Positions 12,522-22,925 of a DNA stretch of 42,483 bases are shown here, piece by piece (the first letter of the stretch is position 1; each line of letters starts with the position of its first letter). The DNA lies in NCBI GenBank assembly GCA_004802725.1, contig SGPM01000245.1, forward strand, positions 1 to 42,483, given 5' to 3'. This DNA is from Antrodiella citrinella (lineage: Eukaryota; Basidiomycota; Agaricomycetes; Polyporales; Steccherinaceae). The notes under the pieces were generated by a model. That model saw nothing but the letters and a program-made list of their open reading frames with translations. It was not told the DNA's origin and made no database searches. Both the position numbers and the translations under genes were made by a program.

Positions 12522-13382
12522 ATGAGTACGACAAATCCAATCATCACCTTGGACCTTGTAAGTGTTTGTGTTTGTTCTGTGTAGCGAGAAGTTAACTTGA
12601 GGATAGCTAGGTCCTTGATCGTCACACTGCGAAAGATGTACTGCGAGCTGTGCTGCATTCCATCCTCTTCCACCGGCTACTGGGCTTCGTGCTTCCCAAG
12701 ACCTTCGAGGTTCTCGATGTCACTATGGTATGTACATTTGATATGTGAACACACTCGGGCAGAATATGATACAAGGGTAGCCGGCGGTAGATGACGCGAA
12801 TGTCGAGCAGTTGGTCGATCAGAAAGTAGATGTCTTTTGGAAGGGTATCGAAGGCGGCTTGAGCAAGCGTGGTCAGGTCAGCTCCAACATTATCTGTATG
12901 ACCCACGACACTGAAACCACGATACAGATATCTGTGACATTTTCAGAGAAGAGGGCGAAGAAATCATGGTTCTTGGTAGGAGAGGTGAGCATCTACAGGT
13001 ACCTCGTTCCCCACATTTCGTTGACCCTCAATTATAGGAAGAAGTGCCATGGGAGGAATGGTTGGTTGCAGTACTATTTATTCAGAGACCTTGCTGAAGC
13101 TCTTCGCAGGATAGTCAATGCGGAAGTCAGGCAGCCGACCACAGAGCGGGGTGCGTGAACACGATTGGAGGTCCGCTTCTTCACCTCTAACTTCCCTCCT
13201 CAGACCGACAAAGGTTCAACTCTGACCTTTCGTCTACCCTGACGAAGAGTCTGAAGACTATGCTCGTGCACACATCGTCAGAGTCGGGGAGAGCAGCAGT
13301 CCCACTCATCACTAATTCGCAGGGGATCTCGCCGTTCCCTTACAAGATCACAGTGAAGATGAACGGCACCGAAGTCGGATGA
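12522..13382 (+). CDS. ATG101: Autophagy-related protein 101
   Basis: Seven exons: 12522-12557, 12611-12727, 12781-12876, 12928-12984, 13038-13060, 13110-13150 and 13204-13382. They give 182 aa. Atg101 is the HORMA-fold partner of Atg13 in the Atg1/ULK1 kinase complex that starts autophagosome formation; it is present in basidiomycetes and animals but missing from S. cerevisiae. Family marks are AVLHSILFHRLLG, KRAKKSWFLV, WEEWIVNAEV, TERDRQRFNSDLSSTL and the C-terminal ISPFPYKI segment. Two small exons (23 and 41 nt) flank a 49-nt intron with the weak donor GTTGGT. Reading through that donor gives an early stop, so the splice is needed. The start at 12522 gives the typical short STTNPIITLDLVLDR N-terminus. 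Confidence 0.92.
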
Positions 13383-14277
13383 ACTCTTCCTTCGTCTCTT
13401 GTAACTCGTATCTATCGGATTGTATCTGTGAGTTGTCCTTACCTCGCGCCTCATGCATCGCTCTGATTGAAATCGCGCAGTAATCAATGTATCTCTCGTT
13501 TTACGTTGGTGTAGCATTACACGTACCTTCTCATACTTGCTATCCCCTCCTTTATGAGATATGACTGATGAGAAACAAGGTCTTGCGCATAGCAACTTGA
13601 TGCAGTGGTAGCGTGCGGGGCCCATATGTGTGAAGTTCCTAGATCAATACTAGGAGTTGCTCATATGCAGGCTCTGGCCAGTCTTTTTGCATCTGCTTGT
13701 TGTTTACACGTACCTGTGTATTCTGGTTTACGTGCACTTTGGATTTACATCGTGATTTTCGCGATTTCGCTAAGATAACATGATTGTTGATGGGCCATTG
13801 CTCGAAAACAACAACCACAACGACAAGACAAGATGCAAGAGACGTAAGTATCATAACCTCCGTTCTTACATGGCGGAGCACAGTCACTTCAAGCGGCTCA
13901 GCTTTGATTGTACTGCGGAGAAGCCTCGATCCGCAGAATCAAGAAGCTTCAAATATCGCACGACGCAGACCTCAACATGATGCAGCCTGGTGGCTGTCAC
14001 CCAAATTCCAGGACGTCGGCTACTAGTCACAATGCGATATGGGTATGATAATGCCTTATTCCCCGTTCTGTAGAAGCTGTTCACGGCATCGTGCAGGGAA
14101 AGGTGTTGATGGCCATTGCCATGTGAGTATATCATTCTGTGATCTGTTGTTCTGGCAGCGCTCACGCACTGTATTAGGATTAAGACGTGCCACTATACAA
14201 AAACCCATGAGACCCACGGTTGGTCAATCACCCTTCTCTGCTCGTCCCCCTCACCCACCGTTGACTTTCTACCCTCT
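13383..14277. other. Intergenic between ATG101 and NTPase gene
   Basis: About 0.9 kb. No open frame here has family resemblance, splice structure or a credible start. The left end must hold the ATG101 3' UTR and the right end the promoter of the next plus-strand gene. No TATA box is obvious within 100 bp of 14278. Confidence 0.5.
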
Positions 14278-16490
14278 ATGATTATTAGTAGCCCTGGCCC
14301 TATGGATACGAACAAGTTCGGATTTGGTGAGCCATACTTTTCCTGGGTATCCATAACGCTGATAGAGCTGTCTCCAAACGCAGACGCTAGCGCTCCAGTC
14401 GATCTCGCGGCAGTCGACGCCGCAGTTGTGTCTCACCTGCTACCAAAGTTTGTCCGACAACTGGATTCGAATGAAGTCTTCGCCAGTTTCTATAACACCA
14501 TCTGGGGCCAACAAAACTACGGCCCTCACAATGTGATCGAGAACCGATCCATTCCCCGTGACGGGAGCCCATCGAGTCGGCTGGACGATGCATTGTGCAA
14601 AGTACCTAATCAATGCCTCGTTTTCCCAGGATTCGACTTGGGGCTTTTCAATCTCTCCTGCGCTCTTGTTAGACAAGAGTACATCAAGGGGCTGAAAGTT
14701 ATCAGTGAATTCTCCAAACGTCCGAGAGATATTATCTCTGATTACTTTACGACGGACACTTGCGATTCACTTCCACACACTCTCTTCGAACACTTCAAAG
14801 ATGGTGACTCCGTAGGGAGTCGCGATAGAGCGGGAGGTGTGTCTGTTGTCGCACATCCAGGAACAGGTGCGCCACAGTAGCATATGTTTATACTGTGCTT
14901 CTCATCCAGTTCATCGCAGGCAAATCACTGTTTTTGAGATATACACTTTTGACCCGGCTGCTCGCACGGAGAACGACGGTGTGGACAGACGGGCCCGACT
15001 TGTATATCTTCACCAACGAAGGTGTATTCCATGTGTCCAAGCCAACCAATGCCCTGGCCCGGGAGCTGTCCACTCTTCTACCCACCTCGACGTGGGCTCT
15101 CGTAGACTCCACCCCTGAAACCCCCAGCGTCCCCGAGTACATACTGCACTTGGACGTCTTCGTCCTCCAAGCAGCGTGCTCGCGCCCGGATTGTTTTGAC
15201 TGGCTCGCAAGGACGAACCGCGTCTCTACGAAATACTATATGGAACCATGGAATCTCGCGGAACTCATCGCTGCGTGAGCCATCATTTTAAATGTGTAGA
15301 TGAACTTCTAATAACACCTCCTATGCAGTAAAGACCTTCATCTCACCTCCCCGGGTGCATTGTCCGAAGTGGACATTGCCACGAATTTCGACACTTTCGG
15401 GCCCTCTGCTCGCCTTGTCTTCACGGAGTGTTCCGTGGCCACGTTCCATCGCGACGTGTTGGGCTGCGCAGGGCAACTACGTGAAGGAGCCTTGTCGGAA
15501 TGCATCCATCGCATGAAGCAAAACGAGTTTCGCGACGATTGTCATAAGCTCCTTGTTCTCCAGCCAGGCGCCAGGCGGGACGAGCCGCAGGTTGTGGCTA
15601 GAACCCGTTACGCGTGCAAGGTGCTTCAGCATGAAGGTCTGCAAAGTGTTCCCACTTTGGTGGACAAATTGCACACCCCAGCAGAGTTTGTGTTGGAGTA
15701 CATCATGCGCACGCACTTCACTAAGGGTGGAACTTTCCCCCTCGTTACTGTGCCTTCGCGTGGCGACATGAACGGTAAAGGCAAGTTCCTGCCTCAGACG
15801 ACGTGGAAATTCACCGTCCCGACGTATCAGCATGTCCGCGCCAACCCCGATTCTTGGCTGAGAGTCGGTTATCGTTCTGAACCGGCCATCCACATCACTG
15901 ATAGTCCACTCGTCTCAGCGTCAGGGGTTGCCTCGCCCATCGAGCCTGTAACTCCCTTTACTCCCTTCACGCTCGCACCGATGACCAGACAAGCCAGTCT
16001 TGCGGCGCCATCCACGCCTGCCACCGCTCTCCCTCGCTCCAATTCGGAATCTAGAGCGTACTACCGGTGGCTTGCACACCCCAGCGAAGTGCCGTCCAAG
16101 GAACCGGAGGAACTTCCGCCGAAGCCAGTTTCCGTGCACCTGCCACCTACTCACCAGGACGTGAGGCAGCCTATGCGGACGGGGTTTATCCCGCCTCGGA
16201 CGCGCTATGCGCCGCCGTACGACTTCATCGCGTACAACGCCGAAGACCACTCGGCCATCGTGTTGGAAGCGTTCTACGCATCCACTGAACGCTCGTTCAC
16301 GATGTCGGCGCAAGGTGTGAAGTGGTTGCAGACGAAGCGTGTGACGAAGATTTCGTATGTTGCGGTCCTGCTGGGCCCGCATGCGAATACGACGCTCGAG
16401 TTCCATCAACCGGCGGCACCTTTCTTTGCGGACACAGTGAACGTTTATGTAAGTTTGCATGATACCTATGGGCAGCCGTGGTCCCAATGA
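14278..16490 (+). CDS. Crinkler/RHS-like P-loop NTPase protein
   Basis: Exons 14278-14866, 14920-15274 and 15329-16490 give 701 aa. The middle matches the large fungal family annotated as Crinkler-like or retrotransposon-hot-spot-like NTPases. A Walker A HPGTGKS lies at about 193-199 and is assembled across the first intron. A Walker B-like TWALVDST has D at about 259. The conserved PW-x-x-x-EL segment is at about 296-301 and the FDTFGPSARL segment at about 336-345. The region to about residue 505 fits the family. After it comes a Ser/Pro/Ala-rich linker (about 512-605) and an extra globular-looking C-terminal part (about 606-701) that I do not recognise. Expansions of this family are common in Agaricomycetes and the biological role is unknown. 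A possible GTAAGT donor at 16450 means the last exon may be modelled differently. Start alternatives are 14278 and an in-frame ATG at 14302. Confidence 0.72.
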
Positions 16491-17137
16491 TTGGTGTAGA
16501 TATATCTTGTTGTATTGTCCTATCGATCACACGCATGTAGAAATAGATTGCAGCGCGTTGTATACACCCATGTTTTGTACCTCTTGTGCTTTGATGGTTG
16601 AATGGCGGGCGACGGCGTATACCCGGACATGCCCTTTTTCCAACTGTGGTCGAAGAAGTATTTCTTGCGATTGTTTCTGAGTCTACCTCTATATAGATGG
16701 AAAACCTTGGAAGAGACTCCTGCTTGGGTGCGGAGATAAGGAAGATATGATTCAACGAAGCATTGTGGATATGCACGACACAGATACTTTATATGGCTTA
16801 CTCTCCGTACGTCTACGGTCTATCACCAACGCTACTGCAGTTGCTTGGACCCATTTCGACGCGATGCCTCTGTGATATCGAACTGACAGTCGATGAGACA
16901 TCAGAACGTGAAGAATCAGCTTGAAATCCAGAGAGCCATGACAACAATCCACGCACTTTGCACGATTCCAACATACTATCATGACTCCGACGGCTCTGGA
17001 CCATAGTATACTCGTGAGAACAGCCAGTAAATGAGCACTTTGAGCTCTGAGATGGCTCCTCCAGGTTGCGTGGCTTTGACTGCACTCCTCCAGCAAGACC
17101 CGCAATGGACACTCTGCGCTACTACCTGCATAACGAA
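16491..17137. other. Intergenic between convergent NTPase and BTB relic
   Basis: Lies between the ends of two convergent units. It should hold the NTPase 3' UTR; if the possible 16450 donor is used, a final exon would begin near 16500. No other gene is supported; the frames at 16752-17150 on the minus strand lack any family signal. Confidence 0.45.
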
Positions 17138-17965
17138 TTACAAGGAACATACCCGCCTACTCGTGGGGGACGACTGCAATGAAGCTGTAGCCGCGGACCT
17201 GTACTGGGACCAGTACCGTGGAGGTTCCCATCGTTCGACACCACATTCGTGGCACAGGACGATAGCTGCAAGTACGTTCGCAGGAGGATGCAAGAGAAGT
17301 TGCTTGGCCTCCCAACGGCACTTGTTATGGACAGACAAGAGATTTAGGTGCTGTGTGCCAGTAATGTCCTTGAATTCTTCGTGCTGCCAGTAGGACCAGG
17401 ATTCGACTGGGTGAATACAAAGATGCCCGTACTGCAATGTCGATTACGCTTTGCAGCTTGAGGTAGCAGCCTAGGGCATAAACCCTGACCGGTTCTCTCT
17501 GCAAAAGGTGCGGTTGGACAAACAGCTTTTCGATTCGAGAAAGAATGGATGGCAGGAGCCCGAGATACTGAGCGATTGTATATATGTTCGCTATTTCGGT
17601 CAGATCCTGTATGGCTGGGGCAGGAATGGAAGGGTAGACAAAGCGAAGAACCGCGTCCATTGCAGTGGCAGGCGATTGTAAGACTGAAAGCGGTGACCCA
17701 GTGTCATAGGAACTAATGAGGGTAGGGGCCAGGGAGGCCGCAAGGATCCGAAGCTCTACGTAGAAATTGGCGAAGCTCGTGCGACTCTCCGACTGCGTTT
17801 GGATAGTAATATTATGTGCGCCACAGTGCTTAGCAAAGGGTGCGTGGCCGTTCCGAGTTCAACGAGATTTGATAGGGCCCAATTCAATGGACGGGGAACG
17901 CAGACGCGGTACAGCCTGGACATTGTCCCCTTCAGGCCCTGGAGTAATGGAGAGAACGGTTGTCA
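17138..17965 (-). pseudogene. BTB/POZ-domain protein gene, frame-broken
   Basis: Minus-strand pieces match the fungal BTB/POZ family with a Skp1-like fold. The piece at 17660-17440 reads AVLRFVYPSIPAPAIQDL, then a helical EIANIYTIAQYLGLLPSIL segment and the REPVRVYALGCYLKLQSVIDIA segment. Upstream codons (about 17850-17660) give a degenerate BTB N-terminus, ending with a stop just before it. Downstream (17437-17138) a different frame continues with FKDITGTQHLNLLSVHNKCRWEA, the usual C-terminal helices. The frame change near 17400-17430 has no GT-AG intron that could bridge it, and no start codon connects cleanly to the BTB core; the nearest is 17965 in another frame. I infer a degenerate gene. 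Two assembly errors are the alternative. Confidence 0.6.
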
Positions 17966-18217
17966 TGAGGGAGGAACGGTAGGGCGAAGGAAGAAAAGTC
18001 TGAGGCACGCTCGACCAATTTCGCGTCGTTAATGAGCGCGTTCGTGACGTATTGTCACAAGTCGTGATCGGTAAGTCACACCTAGTCAACCATCCGGCCG
18101 TTCAAGCATTCGACGAAGGTGATACAACAAAATCAGTATGGATACACGTATGAGATCAGGAGATAAGATACAACTTCCAATTACCAGAGAATCCAAACCC
18201 ACGACTGAACCGACACG

Positions 18218-20248
18218 CTAACGCAGTCCATCCATGTCTACCAGGTCCCAGCCGTCTTCTTCCTCTATAATCCTCTCGCGATGTGCGCCGTTCTTGGCTC
18301 GACCGACGATAGTGCCACGAACACGTGCCCGGCTAGGATTCGCTGCAGTTGCTTGTAACAACTGGGTGAAGTCAAGGCTGAAGGTGGAGGGCGTTGGCGC
18401 AGGAAGATACGGGTAAGTTTCGTGCGATTTTCTATAGGATGGATACGAGTTAGTGATCATGATCATTCTGAAATGCATGCGATCGCACCTGCCAAGTTCT
18501 GTACTGCAACAAACCGCCCATAGGTTTCCAAGGACTTCCCCCGCCTGCGCAAGCGGAACTTCAACAGCCTGAGTATGTGCAAGGTAACATACATCATACA
18601 ACAGCATTGCCAAAGCAGTCGTAAAGGAGCTTCCGCTCGCAGAATTGCTGGTAGGTTCCTCCTCGTACGTAGAATCAGCCATGGTGGATCCTGAAGAGAT
18701 GGATGTAATTTGAGCAGGGGAGCTGACGGAACGAGGTTGTGCCCCAGGTCGGCCGGATATTGTGCGGCTAGTTGGTGCAGCGGGGGACGTCGGGGAATTA
18801 GCAGAGCTTGCAGGTGGAGCAGAAGATACATGAAGAGGGTGTTTTGTGGACCATCTGCGAGCAAGTTAGCGAGGCGTTATGAACACTGATAACAACATCT
18901 CTTACCTTGCCCATCCTCCATGTTCGCCACCTCGAATCGCACCTATCCAAGGCGTACCAACACCTAACAAACCCCGAGACGTCGGAGAGCTGGCTGCAGA
19001 TGAAGAAGGGGGCGTCGATGATCGACTCCAGACGACATCGAATGGTAGCTTAATACCCAAATAGAAGGCCAGTAATGAGATGAAGTGGAGGGTATGAGTG
19101 AGAACAGCGTTAATATGATCCGGTGGGTATCGTCTCATGTCTCCTGGAACAGGTAGAACAAGACCACCAATGGTCCATTCTCCCTTTGTTCCTGCTTTTC
19201 CGCCGAGAGGCGGTCTGCCTCCAACTTCCACGACGCTGAAGACTTCGACCAGCTCCTGCACTAGCCCAGAGCGAGCGCGAGTAAGTGTCTCCGCGAGTAA
19301 CGACAATCGATACTGGGTTTCTTCTATTTGCGGGCTCAGATCTGGATCTGCACCCTTCTCACCAGATGCAAAGGTGCTGCTAGTGATTCGATGATTATGT
19401 TGAGTCAAAGGCGGACGCGGCGATGCAGGTGTGAGACGAGGCGTCTGTGGCGATGACGACACTGCGGTCATAATAGGTCGGGCGTTCTGTGGTGAAGTCG
19501 ATGCATTGGTTTGAATGACAGGACGTGAAGGTGAAGGTGTATGAGAAGACGTGGAAGAAAAGCGACGAGTTTGTAATGCGCGAGCAGATGAGAGATTAGA
19601 CATGTGGGTATGCAACGATGCTGATGAAGTGCTTGCTGGTAACGGAGGTGAAGCGGATGAGGAGGAGGCGCGAGATTGAGTGTAAGAGCCTGTAGAGGAT
19701 GCAATAGCAAGCATGCGCCGTCGATTGGCCAGAGACTCGCGGAGGTTTCTAATGGATTCACGAGCTGCAGAAAGAATAGATCAGAATGAATTCCAGGCGT
19801 ATACCATATGAGAAAGTAAGGTAGCTGAGCGCGACACCTATGTAGCTGAGCGCGACACCTATATAGGTGCTCGTCTCCCTCGACATCCCATCACGTTGAG
19901 CGACGCAATCAAATACTCACTTCGTTCATTGACTTTCCTGACAGTCTCTAAGCCTTCCCAAATCTCCCGAACCCTGTCTTCCCTACCCTTCAGATCAGCT
20001 CTTCTTAGGCGGGCAGGTTCGACGATGGTTGTCAAGGCTCGGTGAGCAGAGGCGATGTGCGCATCGCGGTCGGTCGTGGTGTGACTGTGTTGAATACGAA
20101 ATGCGGAGATGCTAGATGAAATCCATGTCGTGTATCAGGTTTATAATTGGTAGGTAAATAGGCGGACTGCGTACTGTTGCTTGAGACAGTTCTCACAGTA
20201 GAACTGCCGTTGCTTGAGCTCGCAATTCTGACACTCCATGGAGCTCAT
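18218..20248 (-). CDS. ATG14: ATG14/UVRAG-like subunit of the class III PI3-kinase complex
   Basis: Exons 20248-20175, 20111-19921, 19764-18906, 18854-18489 and 18431-18218 give 567 aa. The N-terminus has two C-x-x-C pairs (C6/C9 and C18/C21), as in Atg14/Barkor. A charged coiled coil with RLRRADLKGREDRVREIWEG follows over about 27-105. A long Ser/Pro-rich region spans about 106-225. The conserved core (about 240-360) includes LVLPVPGDMRRYPPDHINAV and THTLHFISLLAFYLGIKLPF. A second conserved block holds TTALAMLLYDVCYLAHTQ and the C-terminal LDFTQLLQATAA. This protein targets Vps34-Vps15-Vps30 to the pre-autophagosomal site. A UVRAG/Vps38 assignment is possible, but the cysteine pairs favour ATG14. 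Intron 2 carries a tandem duplication and the last intron (18432-18488) is 57 nt, in frame and stop-free. Confidence 0.85.
19821..19863. repeat. 21-bp tandem duplication inside ATG14 intron
   Basis: The unit GTAGCTGAGCGCGACACCTAT occurs twice head to tail inside the second ATG14 intron, which at 156 nt is about three times the usual intron length here. Identity between copies is perfect as read, suggesting a recent slip or duplication. Confidence 0.85.
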
Positions 20249-20595
20249 CGTCTCAAGACCATCGCCAGGTTGATATGAATGGGGTTCACGTCGAGTAAGT
20301 CATGGTCGGGTGTGAGCGGGAGGTGACCAAGTTATGGTCGGCAGCGACCCGGCATGTTGAGCGGCCTATCCCTTTTGGGACATCCCTGAAGGCCGAGGAC
20401 CACCCACCAAGTACCCATTGTATTGCTTGTATCTTTCTACCGTTCTACAACAATGCCGCATATGAGTCGGGAATGGCCAACACAAACTCTTTATTCGTCC
20501 TATCTCTTTTTGAGAGCACAAATTCAAACCGCCATCGAATTGTGACCACTCGAGGCACGGAGAAATTGGGACGCTTGAACGTGAAGTCGTTCATC
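20249..20595. other. Intergenic, ATG14 promoter
   Basis: This 347-bp gap lies upstream of ATG14 and downstream of the GNAT gene, both on the minus strand. It must supply the ATG14 promoter and the GNAT 3' end. The plus-strand open frame at 20302-20613 shows no family features and I regard it as chance. Confidence 0.5.
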
Positions 20596-21360
20596 TCAAT
20601 CGGCAAGAGCTAAATGGATCGACATAAGCTGATGAGGCTGACCGGCCTCTTCGAATTCATCACCCTGTGAGAAAAGCAGTGTAAGCGGATTGAGCTGCCC
20701 AATTGTCGCAAGTAACTCGGAGACCTGGAAGAAAGATCGAAGCTCGCAGACGAAGGAGCAGTACACTCTGTAGCGAACCAATGCATACCTCAGATGTGTA
20801 CCCTAGCCTTAAACAGTATCGATGAGCTGGATGAGCAGACATACAACAAAAACTGGGCAGCCTACTTTGCATAGAATGCCTTAGCCTGAACTTGAGAATA
20901 GGCAATGATGCGAACAGTTTTGTCCGTGTAGTCCTCCCCTTGTGTAACGAGAGCCTGTCTAGCCTCTTCCTTCACATACGAATGCAGTGCTTCCGCCAGT
21001 TTCTGTCCCAGTTTCAACTGCCTGCGTTCTTTCAGCACAACAAGACATCCTAGCTTGTAGTAGCCGTCGAACTTGATGCAGCGGATCGTAGCCACTGGTT
21101 CGTGTGATGGCAGAAGTATCAGCAGGAAATGAGTGGCAGTATCTTCATACCTTCGTTCCGAGGACTGTGAGCCATCTCACTTTCATCGATGAGTGAACTT
21201 GAAGAGCGTACTTGTCAAATTCGTCTCCCAGAGGAAAGCCTTGCTCGTGGATATAAACTTTGATACGAAGGTCCCAACATTGTTGTCGCAAGGCTTCCCA
21301 ACTTTCCTTCTTGTCTCTGGGAATGATCGTAATGACTTCGTGTTCGATCGTTGTGGACAT
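20596..21360 (-). CDS. GNAT-family N-acetyltransferase (apparent one-base frameshift)
   Basis: Exons 21360-21151, 21094-20866, 20807-20789 (19 nt) and 20664-20596 would give 175 aa. GNAT features: beta-1/alpha-1 with WEALRQQCWDLRIKVYIHEQGFPLGDEFD, then LGCLVVLKERRQLKLGQKLAEAL, which is the acetyl-CoA pyrophosphate-binding R/Q-x-x-G-x-A-like turn, then VRIIAYSQVQAKAFYAKLGYTSEGDEFEEAGQPHQLM. The substrate is unknown. The first exon shifts frame near 21185-21190: upstream reads DKYALQVHS, while the frame that reaches the next splice reads LIDESEMAHSPRNEVATIR. One missing base explains this. No intron of normal size can, so either the gene carries a real 1-bp deletion or the assembly lost a base in a CAC(C)TC context. 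The start at 21360 is supported by the MSTTIEHEVITI N-terminus. Confidence 0.75.
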
Positions 21361-21529
21361 TGTTACACAGTGAAGGATGGGTACTATAGAAATCAGCGCT
21401 CGGTGCAGGAGTCTGAGAAAAGATCCTGAAAGACTCGGACATATTTATACCGAAATACTCAAAGATGTTCAGTAGAGATATGGTGCATGGTACGTGTAAT
21501 TCATTCGCAGAATCCCATTTTTCAGTAAA

Positions 21530-22463
21530 CTACGCAGCATTAGATGCCTCGACCGCCTCATCCGCATCTTTGTTAAAAAGAGCCTTCATGAACTCTCCTA
21601 AATCAGAGTCGTCCATCAATCCAAGCTGAGCATGAATAATGAAAAGCGACTCCAAACAGAACACGTCCGTCACAGGAATCGATACAACGGCAGCTACATT
21701 GTCCGAAAGATACAGAATGATCGCAGCGTACAGAAAGTACGCTGACAAGTTGCGGTTCGGTGCACTGAACAGCCAGAGCTTGTATTTGTGAGCCAACCTG
21801 CGCTTTGCCATACGGAGAATTTTTGCAGACGGAGTCGGCTGACGGTCGATACGTATGCCGCGGCTAGTGAGGTATGAGTAGGAGAGGGTGGCGCTGATGG
21901 ACATGATGAGGGAGAGGTAAAGGCAGACGCTGACGGCTTTGTCGAACTTCAGTTCTGGCCGTCCGTTGAAGGCGCTTTGGACGTATTGAAGTATAGTAGC
22001 ATCCAAGATAGCCATGAAGATGCTCTGGAGATAGGAATGAGAATGGAAGCCATGAATCAGACCCATGATAAAGGAAGCTGTACTCGCAATCCTAGCGTTT
22101 TGGCACCCTTCGGCGATCAGCTTTTCATCTACATCGTTGAGAAGGATGAACTCTTCAGTGTCCTCATCTACGGTATGTGCCTCTGAATTGCTGCTCGGCC
22201 CATTGATGTGAGGTCCACCTACGATGTGATATGAGAACGCGACGCAATTCCACCGGTAAGCTACTCACCTCTGATACTGCCCCGAGACTTCGACGATTGA
22301 GAACCGACATCTCTCGTTTCTTCTGCGATGTATTTGTCAGTATTGCATCCGGCGCCAGCGACAAACCTAGGTCTCACCTTCAACTTCAAGACCACCGTCA
22401 GAGAGGGCCAATTGACTGAGTATCCTCCCGAATGGTAGTACTATGACCGTGAACTTCAGACAT
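21530..22463 (-). CDS. Hypothetical membrane protein, 5' end unresolved
   Basis: I do not recognise the family. Joined exons 22378-back-to-start, 22322-22269 and 22218-21530 read through a Ser/Gly/Glu-rich N-terminus, then VDEDTEEFILLNDVDEKL. Several hydrophobic segments follow: around GLIHGFHSHSYLQSIFMAI, then AVSVCLYLSLIMSISATLSY, then FLYAAIILYLSDNVAAVVSI. The protein ends with an acidic tail before the stop at 21530. Splice phases of the last two introns agree. The start is uncertain: the ATG at 22463 (MSEVHGHST) runs into a stop near 22396, and reaching the downstream frame needs a one-base shift or an upstream non-coding exon. The remaining protein looks like a multi-pass protein of about 290 aa. 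Confidence 0.5.
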
Positions 22464-22925
22464 GACGTGCTTGTCTTGTACTTGGATACGAAATGTTCGC
22501 GACAGGAAGGGCCGTCTATGTACCCTCTGGCTTGACGCTATCGGTAAAAAGCTAGGAGTGCGTTTCTTCTAGCCTGGGCCTGTGGTACTAGCCACTAGTA
22601 GTAGGCTCTGGACTTCATTCGCAACGTGAGACAGGCGTGTACAGCCGAAATCATGCCAAGTCACATGCCTCAAGACCTAGAATATATGCCTGCGATACGA
22701 AAAGCTGCGCAGCTAGACTGTCAATGCATCGTGAAAGTCACGAAGGCGACAAGTGTCAATGAAGCAAGAGAAACGTATCAGCGCAGCGACAGAACATCAA
22801 ACCTCACGCTATTTCCTGATGTGTTCTCAACATGAGACTGCCTCGGCATTAGTATCAAGAGCGTGAAGCGCAATGAAGAAATATAGAGCAGTTATGACGA
22901 GAAGATACAACCTCGCGAAGGCAAG

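Noticed and set aside
13061..13109. Premature stop in ATG101
   Set aside because: It occurs only if the 49-nt intron with the weak GTTGGT donor is retained; splicing restores WEEWIVNAEV.
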